Of a stretch of 64,000 nt of DNA, positions 1 through 7,933 are shown piece by piece. Location of the stretch: the NCBI GenBank assembly GCA_902762785.1, contig CACWPL010000024.1, forward strand, positions 61,810-125,809. The letters run 5' to 3'. Source of the DNA: an uncultured Ruminococcus sp. GTDB taxonomy: Bacteria; Bacillota; Clostridia; Oscillospirales; Ruminococcaceae. Every line of letters starts with the position of its first letter. Position 1 is the first letter of the stretch. The translations under genes and the position numbers were made by a program. The notes under the pieces are model-generated. The model was not told the origin of the DNA, made no database searches, and saw nothing but the letters and a program-made list of their open reading frames with translations.

Positions 1-112
<112 letters not shown>

Positions 113-183
113 TTACCTCCTTAAATCGTTCGCTGGGAGTCATGTGTTTCAAATAAATACAAAAGCGATGCCATTGCAGACGG

Positions 184-615
184 TCAAGCCTCCATATCGC
201 GGATCAGATCCACGCGTCTCTGGTGGCGGCCGCCCTCAAAGCCGGTCTCGAGGAAGATGTCCACGAGCTCGAGCGCGAGGCCCTGGCCGATGACGCGCTC
301 GCCCATGCAGAGGATGTTCGCGTCATTGTGGAGACGGGTGTAGCGGGTCGAGAAGCAGTCGCTGCAAACGGCCGCGCGGATGCCCGGCACCTTGTTGGCG
401 GCGATGCTCATGCCGATGCCCGTGCCGCAAAGCAGGATGCCCCGTTCGCACGCGCCGCTCGTGATCTTCTCCGCGACGGCCTTCGCCATCACGGGATAGT
501 CGCACGGCTCTCCGTCCGTGCCGAGGTCGATGTATTCGATGCCTTTTTCGTCTAAATGCGTCATGACGGCCTTTTTCAAGTTCACTGCCGCATGGTCACA
601 GCCGATCGCGATCAT
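184..615 (-). CDS. rpiB: ribose-5-phosphate isomerase B
   Basis: This 143-residue protein has the usual RpiB length. It interconverts ribose-5-phosphate and ribulose-5-phosphate in the non-oxidative pentose phosphate pathway. Visible family marks are GCDHAA at residues 5-10 for phosphate and substrate binding, the catalytic cysteine (C63) in CGTGIGMSI, and the C-terminal GGRHQRRVDLI stretch. The ATG at 615 has AAGGAG nine bases upstream. It sits between tsaB and upp on one strand, which supplies ribose phosphate next to a PRPP-using enzyme. A lactose-type LacAB subunit is less likely because this is a single gene with the RpiB cysteine. Confidence 0.94.
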   Translation of the reverse strand: MIAIGCDHAAVNLKKAVMTHLDEKGIEYIDLGTDGEPCDYPVMAKAVAEKITSGACERGILLCGTGIGMSIAANKVPGIRAAVCSDCFSTRYTRLHNDANILCMGERVIGQGLALELVDIFLETGFEGGRHQRRVDLIRDMEA

Positions 616-653
616 ATCTTCTACTCCTTGTCCAATAGTGTTCGGACGGCGCT

Positions 654-1310
654 TTAGCCGCCCTTTTTCGTGATGTTCACGGCTTGCAGATAGCTGGCCG
701 TCAGGTCCTGCGGCGCACCGGGCGTCATTTTGGCCGCCGCCGTGCAGACGCCTGCCGCCGTGGGCAGACGCAGCGCCGCGGGCACGGTCTCGAGCGTCGT
801 GCCGCCGGTGTACTGCCGCATCAGCTCCTGTGCCCCATCGCCCACGAGCAGGACGCGGTCATACGGCGCGAGCAGCTCCGTCAGGGCGGGGAGCGTCAGG
901 AGCGCGTCCTCGGTGACACGGTCTCCCCGGAACAGTGCCGCATAGAACAGCTCCGCACGCGCGTGCATGATGCCAAGGACGGGCACATCGCCCGTGAGCA
1001 TCGCCGCGGCGGCCGCGAGCGTCGAAACGCCGATGCACGGGGTCTCCCGCACCATCGCCATGCCCTGTACGGCGGCGATGCCGATGCGCAGTCCCGTGTA
1101 CGATCCCGGCCCCACGGACACGGCGTAGCAGTCGATGTCCGCCGCCGCGAGGCCGCACCCCGCGAGCATGTCCTGCACCATCGGCAGGATCACCTGCGAA
1201 TGGCCGCGCTCCGTGTAGAGCGTGCGGGAGGCCAGGAGCAGGTCGCGCTCCGTGTCGAGGACGGCCGCCGAGGCGACCTTCCCGGAGGTGTCAAGTCCCA
1301 ATATCCGCAA
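654..1310 (-). CDS. tsaB: tRNA t6A37 biosynthesis protein TsaB
   Basis: TsaB is the inactive ASKHA-fold partner of TsaD in the complex that makes threonylcarbamoyl-adenosine at position 37 of ANN-decoding tRNAs. The start RILGLDTSG, the central AVSVGPGSYTGLRIG and the GHSQVILP segment are family signatures. The start is uncertain. An in-frame ATG at 1319 directly abuts AAAGGAG with no spacing, while the TTG at 1310 lies nine bases after it and gives the expected MRILGLDTS N-terminus (218 residues), so TTG is preferred. The gene overlaps the end of tsaE, which fits translational coupling within the t6A pair. Confidence 0.92.
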   Translation of the reverse strand: MRILGLDTSGKVASAAVLDTERDLLLASRTLYTERGHSQVILPMVQDMLAGCGLAAADIDCYAVSVGPGSYTGLRIGIAAVQGMAMVRETPCIGVSTLAAAAAMLTGDVPVLGIMHARAELFYAALFRGDRVTEDALLTLPALTELLAPYDRVLLVGDGAQELMRQYTGGTTLETVPAALRLPTAAGVCTAAAKMTPGAPQDLTASYLQAVNITKKGG

Positions 1311-1737
1311 AACGGGCATCTCCTTTCAGTGTGATACGGCGCTCGTCGTCTCCCGTGCGCGTGAGCGTGAGGACGATGGTCTCGGGCGGGAGGGCGTCGG
1401 CGATGTTCTCCGACCACTCGACCGCGAAGACGCAGTCCTGCTGGGGATAGTCATACCAGCCGGTCGTCTCCAGCTCCTCGGCACCGTCGATGCGGTACAT
1501 GTCGAAATGGATGAGCCGCGGCGGGTCGCCATAGGCATTGACGAGCGCGAAGGTCGGCGAGGTCACGAGGTCGTCGAGCCCCATCCCGAGGGCGATGCCG
1601 CGGGTGAAGGTCGTCTTCCCGGCGCCGAGGTCGCCCCGGTAGGCGAGGATGTCGCCCGGCCGGAGGCGCGCCCCGATCTTGCGGGCGAGCGCGATGGTCT
1701 CCTCCGGCGAGGCGGTCTCCCAAGTGTAGTCGGTCAT
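1291..1737 (-). CDS. tsaE: tRNA t6A37 biosynthesis ATPase TsaE
   Basis: TsaE is the P-loop ATPase that drives turnover of the TsaBDE complex in t6A formation. The 148-residue protein has the Walker A motif GDLGAGKTTF near residues 35-44, the TSPTFALVN switch segment and the HFDMYRI and AVEWSE blocks typical of the family. The ATG at 1737 shares one base with the fhs stop codon (TGATG arrangement). AAGGGA lies eight bases before it. Its 3' end overlaps tsaB, so fhs, tsaE and tsaB appear translationally coupled. tsaD and tsaC are not in the window. Confidence 0.93.
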   Translation of the reverse strand: MTDYTWETASPEETIALARKIGARLRPGDILAYRGDLGAGKTTFTRGIALGMGLDDLVTSPTFALVNAYGDPPRLIHFDMYRIDGAEELETTGWYDYPQQDCVFAVEWSENIADALPPETIVLTLTRTGDDERRITLKGDARFADIGT

Positions 1738-3416
1738 CAGAACAGTCCCTTGATGCTGCCGTTGTTGTCGCAGTCGATGCTGTTGGCGGCGGGCTTCTTG
1801 GGCAGACCGGGCATCGTCATGATGTCGCCCGTCAGCACGACCACGAACCCGGCACCTGCCGAGAGCCGCACGTCGCGGACGGTGATCTGGAAGTTCTCGG
1901 GCTTGCCGAGCGCCTTGGGGTCGTCCGAGAGGGAATACTGCGTCTTGGCGATGCAGACGGGCAGACCGCCGTAGCCGAGCGCCTCGATCTCCGCGAGGGC
2001 CTTGGCGGCCTGCGGGAGGAACTTCACGCCGTCCGCGCGGTAGATCTCCTTGGCGATCGTCTCGACCTTCTTGGCGATGCTCTGGTCGAGGCGGTAGAGC
2101 GGACGGAACTGCTCGCCGCCCTCCTCGGTCATGGCGATGGTGTCCACGACCTTCTGGGCGAGGTCCATGCCGCCCTCGCCGCCCTTGGCGAACACCTCGC
2201 ACATGGACGTCTCGACGCCCATCTTGCGGCAATAGTCCGCGATGAAGGCCAGCTCCTCGTCGCTGTCGGTATGGAAGCGGTTGATGGCAACGACCACCGG
2301 GACATGGTACTTGAACATGTTCTCGATGTGGGTGCGCAGGTTGATGATGCCGCGGCGGAGGGCGTCCACGTCAGGCGTGGTCAGCTCGCTGCGGTCGACG
2401 CCGCCGTTGTACTTCAGCGCACGGACGGTCGCCACGAGGACGACGCACGAGGGCTTCAGGCCGGCATAGCGACACTTGATGTCGAAGAACTTCTCGGCGC
2501 CGAGGTCGGAGCCGAAGCCTGCCTCGGTCACGACATAGTCGCCGAGCTTGAGGGCGAGCTTGGTGGCGCGGACGGAGTTGCACCCGTGGGCGATGTTCGC
2601 GAAGGGGCCGCCGTGGATGAGGACGGGCGTATGCTCGAGGGTCTGGACGAGATTGGGCTTGAGCGCGTCCTTCAGGAGGGCGGTCATCGCGCCCTCGGCG
2701 TGGAGGTCGCGGGCATAGACCGGCTCGCCGTCGGTATTATAGGCCACGAGGATGGAGCCGAGGCGCTTTTTGAGGTCCTCGAGGTCGGAGGCGAGACATA
2801 GGATGGCCATGACCTCGCTGGCGACGGTGATCTGGAAGCCGTCCTCACGCGGCACGCCGTTGACCTTGCCGCCGAGCCCGACGATGATATTGCGGAGGGC
2901 ACGGTCGTTCATGTCGAGACAGCGCTTGAAGAGGATGCGGCGGGTGTCGATCTTGAGCTCGTTGCCCTGCTGGAGGTGGTTGTCGAGGAGGGCGCAGAGG
3001 AGGTTGTTGGCGGCGGTCATGGCGTGGATGTCGCCGGTGAAGTGGAGGTTGATGTCCTCCATGGGGATGACCTGGGAATAGCCGCCGCCGGCCGCACCGC
3101 CCTTGATGCCGAACACCGGCCCGAGGGACGGCTCACGCAGCGCGAGCACGGCCTTCTTGCCGATCTTGGCCATGGCCTGACCGAGGCCGACGGAGACGGT
3201 CGTCTTGCCCTCACCGGCGGGGGTGGGGTTGATGGCGGTCACGAGGATGAGCTTGCCGTCCGGGCGGCAGGCGGTCTTGGCGTAGAGCGATTCGCTGAGC
3301 TTGGCCTTATAGTGGCCGTAGGGCTCGAGCTCCTCGGGGGAGATGCCGAGCGGTGCGGCGATCTCCGTGATGGGCAGCATCTTGGCCTGCTGCGCGATCT
3401 CGATATCAGTGAGCAT
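1737..3416 (-). CDS. fhs: formate-tetrahydrofolate ligase
   Basis: Fhs joins formate to tetrahydrofolate using ATP, giving 10-formyl-THF for purine synthesis and one-carbon metabolism. The 559 residues match the family length. The nucleotide-binding TPAGEGKTT is at about residues 65-73, followed by [20 protein letters not shown] and later [19 protein letters not shown], both hallmark blocks. AGGAGG lies eight bases before the ATG at 3416, and a good promoter sits at 3464-3492. It is the first gene of the minus-strand run that continues into tsaE, tsaB, rpiB and upp. Confidence 0.97.
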   Translation of the reverse strand: MLTDIEIAQQAKMLPITEIAAPLGISPEELEPYGHYKAKLSESLYAKTACRPDGKLILVTAINPTPAGEGKTTVSVGLGQAMAKIGKKAVLALREPSLGPVFGIKGGAAGGGYSQVIPMEDINLHFTGDIHAMTAANNLLCALLDNHLQQGNELKIDTRRILFKRCLDMNDRALRNIIVGLGGKVNGVPREDGFQITVASEVMAILCLASDLEDLKKRLGSILVAYNTDGEPVYARDLHAEGAMTALLKDALKPNLVQTLEHTPVLIHGGPFANIAHGCNSVRATKLALKLGDYVVTEAGFGSDLGAEKFFDIKCRYAGLKPSCVVLVATVRALKYNGGVDRSELTTPDVDALRRGIINLRTHIENMFKYHVPVVVAINRFHTDSDEELAFIADYCRKMGVETSMCEVFAKGGEGGMDLAQKVVDTIAMTEEGGEQFRPLYRLDQSIAKKVETIAKEIYRADGVKFLPQAAKALAEIEALGYGGLPVCIAKTQYSLSDDPKALGKPENFQITVRDVRLSAGAGFVVVLTGDIMTMPGLPKKPAANSIDCDNNGSIKGLF

Positions 3417-3463
3417 GGGTAGTACCTCCTGAGCATTATTCCGGCAGAGCCGTGTTTAATTTA

Positions 3464-3492
3464 AGTATACCACATTTCTTCCAAGATGGCAA
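3464..3492 (-). promoter_or_regulatory. promoter of the fhs operon
   Basis: On the minus strand TTGCCA (3492-3487), a 17-base spacer ending in TGG, and TATACT (3469-3464) form a vegetative-type promoter with an extended -10. It leaves a leader of about 40 bases before fhs. Confidence 0.75.
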
Positions 3493-3514
3493 GGGCTTTT
3501 TTTGATTCCATGGG

Positions 3515-3605
3515 GAGACACGACTGCGCCGACCTCCCCCCCGCATGCCCCCTGCGGGGGCATCGCTGTTTTTCGTTTCCTCGCTGCGAGCAGCGAGACG
3601 CGGCC
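3515..3605. repeat. dispersed intergenic repeat, copy A
   Basis: This stretch between the fhs promoter and the xylanase terminator shares CACGACTGCGCC, a GC-rich stem with ATGCCCC and GGGGCAT arms, a T-run and TTTCCTCGC with copy C (59200-59293). It shares the stem, T-run and CTCG tail with copy B (15933-16020). No protein was recognised in it. It looks like a terminator-like intergenic element. Confidence 0.45.
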
Positions 3606-3684
3606 GCGAAACCATGCGATGACTTGGGGCGTTGTTGTTGGACACTGCCCCAGCGAGCGGAGCTATCTCCGGCGCTACATTTAA

Positions 3685-3724
3685 AAAGGATGCAAAACGG
3701 ACGCCCCCGCAAAGGGGAGCGTCC
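3685..3724 (-). terminator. terminator of the xylanase gene
   Basis: Arms GGACGC plus CCCC and GGGG plus GCGTCC (3699-3724) form a stem. Read on the minus strand, it is followed by GTTTT just after the xylanase stop at 3744. Confidence 0.7.
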
Positions 3725-3743
3725 ATCGCGTGTGTGTGTCGGG

Positions 3744-5687
3744 TCACGCCTGCTTGACCGGCAGGGTGACGAGCTTGACCACGGCCTTGAGCACGTTCAG
3801 GGCATCCGTGGTGTCGACGGTGCCGCTCATGTCGACGTCGGCATTGCGGCCGCCCTGCTTGGAGAGCGTCAGGCCGCCCAGCAGGCTCTTGTTGAGCGCG
3901 ATGACGTCCAGGATGTCCACGACGCCGCTCTCATCGACATCGCCGTAATTCGGCTGGGTCGTGCCGGGGCCGTCCTGCGGCTCGGTGGTGTCCTCCTCGG
4001 TCGGTGCCTTGGTCGGTGCCTCGGTCGGGACGGTCTCGGGCGGCGTGATGCCGTCGATGATCGAATAGAACGCGGGCTTCGCGGAATAATCCTCATTGAA
4101 GAGCAGCGGCGAGCCCCATGCACGCCAGCTCATGTCGTCCGTCGTGCCCCAGAAGACCACCGCAGAGACGCTGTCCGCCTGGGCGACGATGCAGTCCATG
4201 ATGTCCGAATAATACTGCGCCTGGTACTCGAGCACCTCGGGCGTCTGCTCGATCTCCTTGTGGATGGTGGCATCCAGCTCGGTGATCTGCACGTCCAGAC
4301 CCGTCGCGGCGAACTTGTCGATCGCGGCCTTGTAGACGTTCACGGTCGGGAAGGGGGTCATGTTGGAGACGTCGTTCGTGTTGACGGCGGCGAGGTGGCT
4401 CTGCATGCCGATGCCGTCGATCGTGCCCTCGGCCTTCAGCTCCTCGGCCATCTGGATGATCGCCTCACGCTTGCCCTGCATGTACTCGTTGAAATCGTTG
4501 TAGTACAGCTTGCAGCCCTCGGGCGCGTACTTGCGTGCGAAGCGGAACGCATAGGGGATGAAGGAATTGTCCCCGAAGACCTGCGTCCAGCCGGAATAGT
4601 TGGCGTTGTCGTCATACATGCCGCCCTGACGCGGTTTGCCGTCGTCGAGCCATGCCTCGTTCACAACGTCCCATGCGTAGAAGTCGACATCCGGATACTC
4701 CTCCTCGAGCACCGCGAACACGCCCTGGATGTAGCTCTCCATGCGCGCGATCATGGTCTCCTTGTCGACCCACTCGCCCTCCTTGGTGTAGTCCTCCTTA
4801 AAGAACCAGCCGGGGGTCTGGGAGTGCCATACCAGCACATGCCCGCGCACGGGGATCTTGTTGTCGCGGCAGAAATCGAGGATGGTGCGCGCGTCCGCAT
4901 TCAGCTTGACGGCCACCTTGCCCGGCTCGCCGTCCGCCGCATAGGCCTGGCACGCTGCCTGGTCGAGCATGTTCTCGGGCTTGAGCTCGTTGCCGAGGGT
5001 GATGGAGTTGTAGTGCTTGAGGATCAGCTCCTTGGTCGTGTCGGGCGACAGCTCGTCCGCCGTCACGGCGCCGCCGATCTTGAACATGCCGGCGTAGACG
5101 TCCTTCAGGCCCGGGATGTCCTCCTCGATGCCGTAGACGGGCGCCTTCGTGATGGTGAAGTCATCCACGAAGAGGTCGGCAGCATCCTGGCCCTCGACAT
5201 AGATGAACACGTCATGCATCGCCGTGGAATAGCTGAATTTCGCCGTCATCTCGACCCAATCGCCCTGGCTCGTGGCGGAGACGAGGTTGCCGTACTTGGC
5301 CTCGTCGGAGCCGTTCGGGGTGTACTGCATGCTGACGTTGCACTGGTTGTACCACGCCGCCTTGACCTTGCAGGTCACGATATAGCGGACGCCCGGCTCG
5401 CAGATCTTGTCCACCTGGATCTGGGGACCGTTCCATCCCTTCGAGCGCCCCGTGACCGCGAGCACCTTCGAGCCTGCCGCTTCATCGTCCACGACGGACA
5501 GCACGGACGTGTCCGTGTCACCGCGCTTGGAGAATGCGGACGTGTCGCCGTCCTCGAAATCGGTCGTGAAGATGACCTTGGCCTCTTCTTTCAGTACCGC
5601 CTCGGCCGCTGCGGCCGTCGGTACGCATGCCGCAGCACAGCACACCGCACTCACGGCGGCCAGCATACGGCGCATCATCGTCTTCAT
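3744..5687 (-). CDS. cellulosomal GH10 endo-xylanase with N-terminal CBM22-like module and C-terminal dockerin
   Basis: This is a secreted 647-residue enzyme that should cut internal beta-1,4-xylan bonds. A signal peptide covers about residues 1-28. A CBM22-like beta-sandwich (DFEDGDTSAF to DDFTITKA) covers about 38-183, and a GH10 catalytic domain about 200-555. The acid/base glutamate lies in WDVVNEA (about 344) and the nucleophile in ITELD (about 468). A Thr/Pro/Glu linker leads to a dockerin (about 583-647) with two calcium-loop repeats, DVDESGVVDILD and DVDMSGTVDTTD. This dockerin is of the same type as in the GH9 enzyme and the ScaC-like protein. The ATG at 5687 has AGGAGG seven bases upstream. 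It begins 24 bases after the membrane-protease-like gene, so the two may be cotranscribed. Confidence 0.95.
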   Translation of the reverse strand: MKTMMRRMLAAVSAVCCAAACVPTAAAAEAVLKEEAKVIFTTDFEDGDTSAFSKRGDTDTSVLSVVDDEAAGSKVLAVTGRSKGWNGPQIQVDKICEPGVRYIVTCKVKAAWYNQCNVSMQYTPNGSDEAKYGNLVSATSQGDWVEMTAKFSYSTAMHDVFIYVEGQDAADLFVDDFTITKAPVYGIEEDIPGLKDVYAGMFKIGGAVTADELSPDTTKELILKHYNSITLGNELKPENMLDQAACQAYAADGEPGKVAVKLNADARTILDFCRDNKIPVRGHVLVWHSQTPGWFFKEDYTKEGEWVDKETMIARMESYIQGVFAVLEEEYPDVDFYAWDVVNEAWLDDGKPRQGGMYDDNANYSGWTQVFGDNSFIPYAFRFARKYAPEGCKLYYNDFNEYMQGKREAIIQMAEELKAEGTIDGIGMQSHLAAVNTNDVSNMTPFPTVNVYKAAIDKFAATGLDVQITELDATIHKEIEQTPEVLEYQAQYYSDIMDCIVAQADSVSAVVFWGTTDDMSWRAWGSPLLFNEDYSAKPAFYSIIDGITPPETVPTEAPTKAPTEEDTTEPQDGPGTTQPNYGDVDESGVVDILDVIALNKSLLGGLTLSKQGGRNADVDMSGTVDTTDALNVLKAVVKLVTLPVKQA

Positions 5688-5711
5688 GATACATTACCTC
5701 CTATTTGATAC

Positions 5712-6356
5712 TCAGTTTCCCCCGAAGGTGCTTTGCAGGACGGAAACGACCTTCCGCCACAGATCGCCGGCATACGGCAGTGCGAGGACGGCCTCCTTGT
5801 TGAAATAGCAGATCGCCCCGAGCACCACGGTCAGCACGAGGATGACCCATCCGGCGCGCGAGAGGATGTTCTTGACGTCCTGACGGCTCAGGGACATGTG
5901 CAGCAGCACGCTGATCTCCAGATAGAGCAAGAGCGCGAGCCACGGCCACGTCACGAGCGGATGCAGGTAACGCACGGCCAGATAGAGGTCGAGCGTGCCC
6001 AGCAGCAGCGGCCCTGCGGACGAGAGCGCCACCTGCATCGCCTGCATCAGCTTCGTACCGCGCGGCACATAGCGGATCTGCCCGATCGAGCCGTCCTGCG
6101 CGGGCGACCAGCGGAACAGGCAGACGCTCGTGATCTTCGCGCCCAGCACGAAGGCCAGCAGCAGATGCGACAGCTCATGGTGGATGACGCCGAAGAACGT
6201 GAGCCGGTGCGTCCATCCGCCGGCGAAGCTGCCGATCCTGTTGCGGATCGCGTCGAGCAGTGCGCCGTAGAGCGTCATCGCCGCGAGCAGGAGCACCGCC
6301 GCGGGCAGTCCCACGGCCAGTGCCGCGAGGACGTCCGTCCAAACAGGTACGTTCAT
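5712..6356 (-). CDS. membrane protein with M50-like HExxH motif
   Basis: This 214-residue integral membrane protein has about five hydrophobic segments. The HExxH zinc motif HHELSH (H60-E61-H64) sits at the end of a segment, as in site-2-protease-like M50 enzymes. A second conserved Asp or Asn metal ligand is not obvious, so proteolytic activity is inferred only. The ATG at 6356 is chosen because GGAGGT lies eleven bases upstream; an in-frame ATG 12 codons earlier lacks a ribosome site and falls at the promoter. It has its own promoter at 6383-6411 and precedes the dockerin xylanase by 24 bases on the same strand. Confidence 0.7.
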   Translation of the reverse strand: MNVPVWTDVLAALAVGLPAAVLLLAAMTLYGALLDAIRNRIGSFAGGWTHRLTFFGVIHHELSHLLLAFVLGAKITSVCLFRWSPAQDGSIGQIRYVPRGTKLMQAMQVALSSAGPLLLGTLDLYLAVRYLHPLVTWPWLALLLYLEISVLLHMSLSRQDVKNILSRAGWVILVLTVVLGAICYFNKEAVLALPYAGDLWRKVVSVLQSTFGGN

Positions 6357-6382
6357 CGTCTGCAAAACACCTCCTTTCCAAT

Positions 6383-6411
6383 ATTGTAGCATGATCTCCC
6401 CGATTTGTCAA
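6383..6411 (-). promoter_or_regulatory. promoter of the HExxH membrane gene and xylanase
   Basis: Minus strand TTGACA (6411-6406), 17-base spacer ending TGC, TACAAT (6388-6383). It is close to consensus. No separate promoter was seen before the xylanase, so this one may drive both genes. Confidence 0.75.
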
Positions 6412-6443
6412 TCGTTTTCGGTGGATGTGACAGTATGTCCGGC

Positions 6444-6473
6444 GCATGATCGTGCCGTTTACGGGGCAGGATA
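6444..6473 (+). promoter_or_regulatory. possible sigma-G-type promoter of spoVAD
   Basis: GCATG (6444-6448), 18 bases, then CAGGATA (6467-6473). This resembles the forespore sigma-G pattern GYATR-N18-CATnnTA with one mismatch, placed 28 bases before the spoVAD start. No vegetative-type promoter was seen here. Confidence 0.4.
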
Positions 6474-6500
6474 AGTGGGAAGAAAGGAGATGTGTGCCCA

Positions 6501-7508
6501 ATGGATGCCACGAATGTGATCCGTTTCCCGCACCCGCCGTCCGTGACGTGCTTCGCCGGGATCGCGGGGGAGAAGGAGACCGCCGGTCCGCTCGGCCGCT
6601 GGTTCGATGCCCTAGCCGACGCCGGAGAGGACGCCCCGAGCTGGGAGGCCGCCGAGCGCCGTCTCCAGGAGCAGGTGCTCACGCTGGCACTGGAGAAGGG
6701 CGGTCTGCGCGCAGAGGCCCTCGACTGCCTCCTCGCCGGCGACCTCACGGCGCAGTGTACCGTCTCTGCGGGCGCCGCACGGACGGCGGGCGTGCCGTTC
6801 CTCGGCGTCTATGGCGCCTGCTCGACCATGGCGGAGAGCCTGCTCCTTGCGGCCGTTTTGACGGCCTCGGGCGCGTGCGGACGGGCGGCGGCCGTCACCT
6901 CGTCCCACTTTTCGACGGCGGAGCGGCAGTTTCGCATGCCCCTCACCTATGGCGGACAGCGTGCCCCCACCGCCCAATGGACCTGTACCGCCGCCGGCGC
7001 CGCGGTGGTGTCCGCCGCGGGAACGGCGCCCCGGATCGTGGGCGGTCTGATCGGGCGCGTGGTCGACCTCGGCGTCACGGATGCCGCCGACATGGGCGCT
7101 GCGATGGCGCCTGCCGCCGCGGACACGATCACACGCTACCTCCACGCCACCGCGACCCGTCCCACCGACTACGACGCGATCGTCACCGGCGACCTCGGCC
7201 TCGTGGGGACGCCCCTCCTGCACGACCTCGCCGCCCGGGACGGCATCCTCCTCGAGGGCATCCACCAGGACTGCGGGGCGATGATGTTCGATCCTGCGCA
7301 GGACGCCCATGCGGGCGGGTCGGGGTGCGGGTGCTGTGCGAGCGTGCTGTGTGCGTACTATCTGCCCCGTCTCGCGGACGGACGTCTGCGGCGGATCCTG
7401 TTCGCGGCCACGGGGGCGCTGCTCTCGGCGGCGTCGTCCCAGCAGGGCGAGACGATCCCGGGGATCTGCCATCTGATCGAGCTGGAGGGAGGTCATCATG
7501 CTGATTGA
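6501..7508 (+). CDS. spoVAD: stage V sporulation protein AD
   Basis: SpoVAD is the thiolase-fold, dipicolinic-acid-binding component of the SpoVA channel that moves DPA into and out of the developing spore. Marks seen include the PFLGVYGACSTMAESL block, TSSHFSTAERQFR, and GIHQDCGAMMFD, the family's DCG motif. The preferred start is the ATG at 6501, ten bases after AAGGAGA, giving 335 residues; an in-frame GTG at 6492 overlaps the ribosome site. Its 3' end overlaps spoVAE by 11 bases. spoVAC, which usually precedes it, is not next to it here. Confidence 0.93.
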   Translation: MDATNVIRFPHPPSVTCFAGIAGEKETAGPLGRWFDALADAGEDAPSWEAAERRLQEQVLTLALEKGGLRAEALDCLLAGDLTAQCTVSAGAARTAGVPFLGVYGACSTMAESLLLAAVLTASGACGRAAAVTSSHFSTAERQFRMPLTYGGQRAPTAQWTCTAAGAAVVSAAGTAPRIVGGLIGRVVDLGVTDAADMGAAMAPAAADTITRYLHATATRPTDYDAIVTGDLGLVGTPLLHDLAARDGILLEGIHQDCGAMMFDPAQDAHAGGSGCGCCASVLCAYYLPRLADGRLRRILFAATGALLSAASSQQGETIPGICHLIELEGGHHAD

Positions 7509-7860
7509 GATACTCAAGGCTTTCCTGGTCGGCGGGGCGTTCTGCGCCGTGGGCCAGGTCCTCATCGACTACACCAAGCTCACCCCCGCCCGGATTCTGA
7601 CGGCCTATGTGGTCGCGGGGGTGCTGCTCTCGTTCACGGGGCTCTACGCGCCGCTCGCGGAGGCAGCGGGCGCCGGTGCGACCGTCCCGCTGACGGGCTT
7701 CGGCCACATGCTCGCGCAGGGCGTGCGGGAGGCGGTCGCGGCGCGCGGTGCCATCGGCATCCTCTCGGGTGGTCTGACCGCGGCGTCCGTCGGGATCACG
7801 GCCGCGCTCCTTGCCGCCCTCCTCGCCGCGCTCGTGACGCCAAGGCGGCGGAAGGTGTGA
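7498..7860 (+). CDS. spoVAE: stage V sporulation protein AE
   Basis: This is a 120-residue integral membrane protein of the SpoVA DPA channel. It matches the short SpoVAE type, with FLVGGAFCAVGQVLIDYTKLTPARIL at the N-terminus and an A/L-rich final membrane span ending in RRRKV. GGAGGTC lies just before the ATG at 7498, inside the end of spoVAD, so translation is coupled. A strong hairpin follows immediately. Confidence 0.92.
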   Translation: MLIEILKAFLVGGAFCAVGQVLIDYTKLTPARILTAYVVAGVLLSFTGLYAPLAEAAGAGATVPLTGFGHMLAQGVREAVAARGAIGILSGGLTAASVGITAALLAALLAALVTPRRRKV

Positions 7861-7873
7861 AGCATCCAAAATA

Positions 7874-7905
7874 GACCGCCCCTATCCAGTCGGACAGGGG
7901 CGGTC
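7874..7905. terminator. bidirectional terminator between spoVAE and the aminotransferase
   Basis: Ten-base arms GACCGCCCCT and AGGGGCGGTC face each other between two convergent genes. T-rich runs are short on both sides. Confidence 0.65.
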
Positions 7906-7933
7906 ATCTATGCCACTATTTAAATGAAAGCGT

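Noticed and set aside
3436-3747. Minus-strand open frame between fhs and the xylanase
   Set aside because: It lies across the fhs promoter, a dispersed repeat and a terminator, with no ribosome site or domain.
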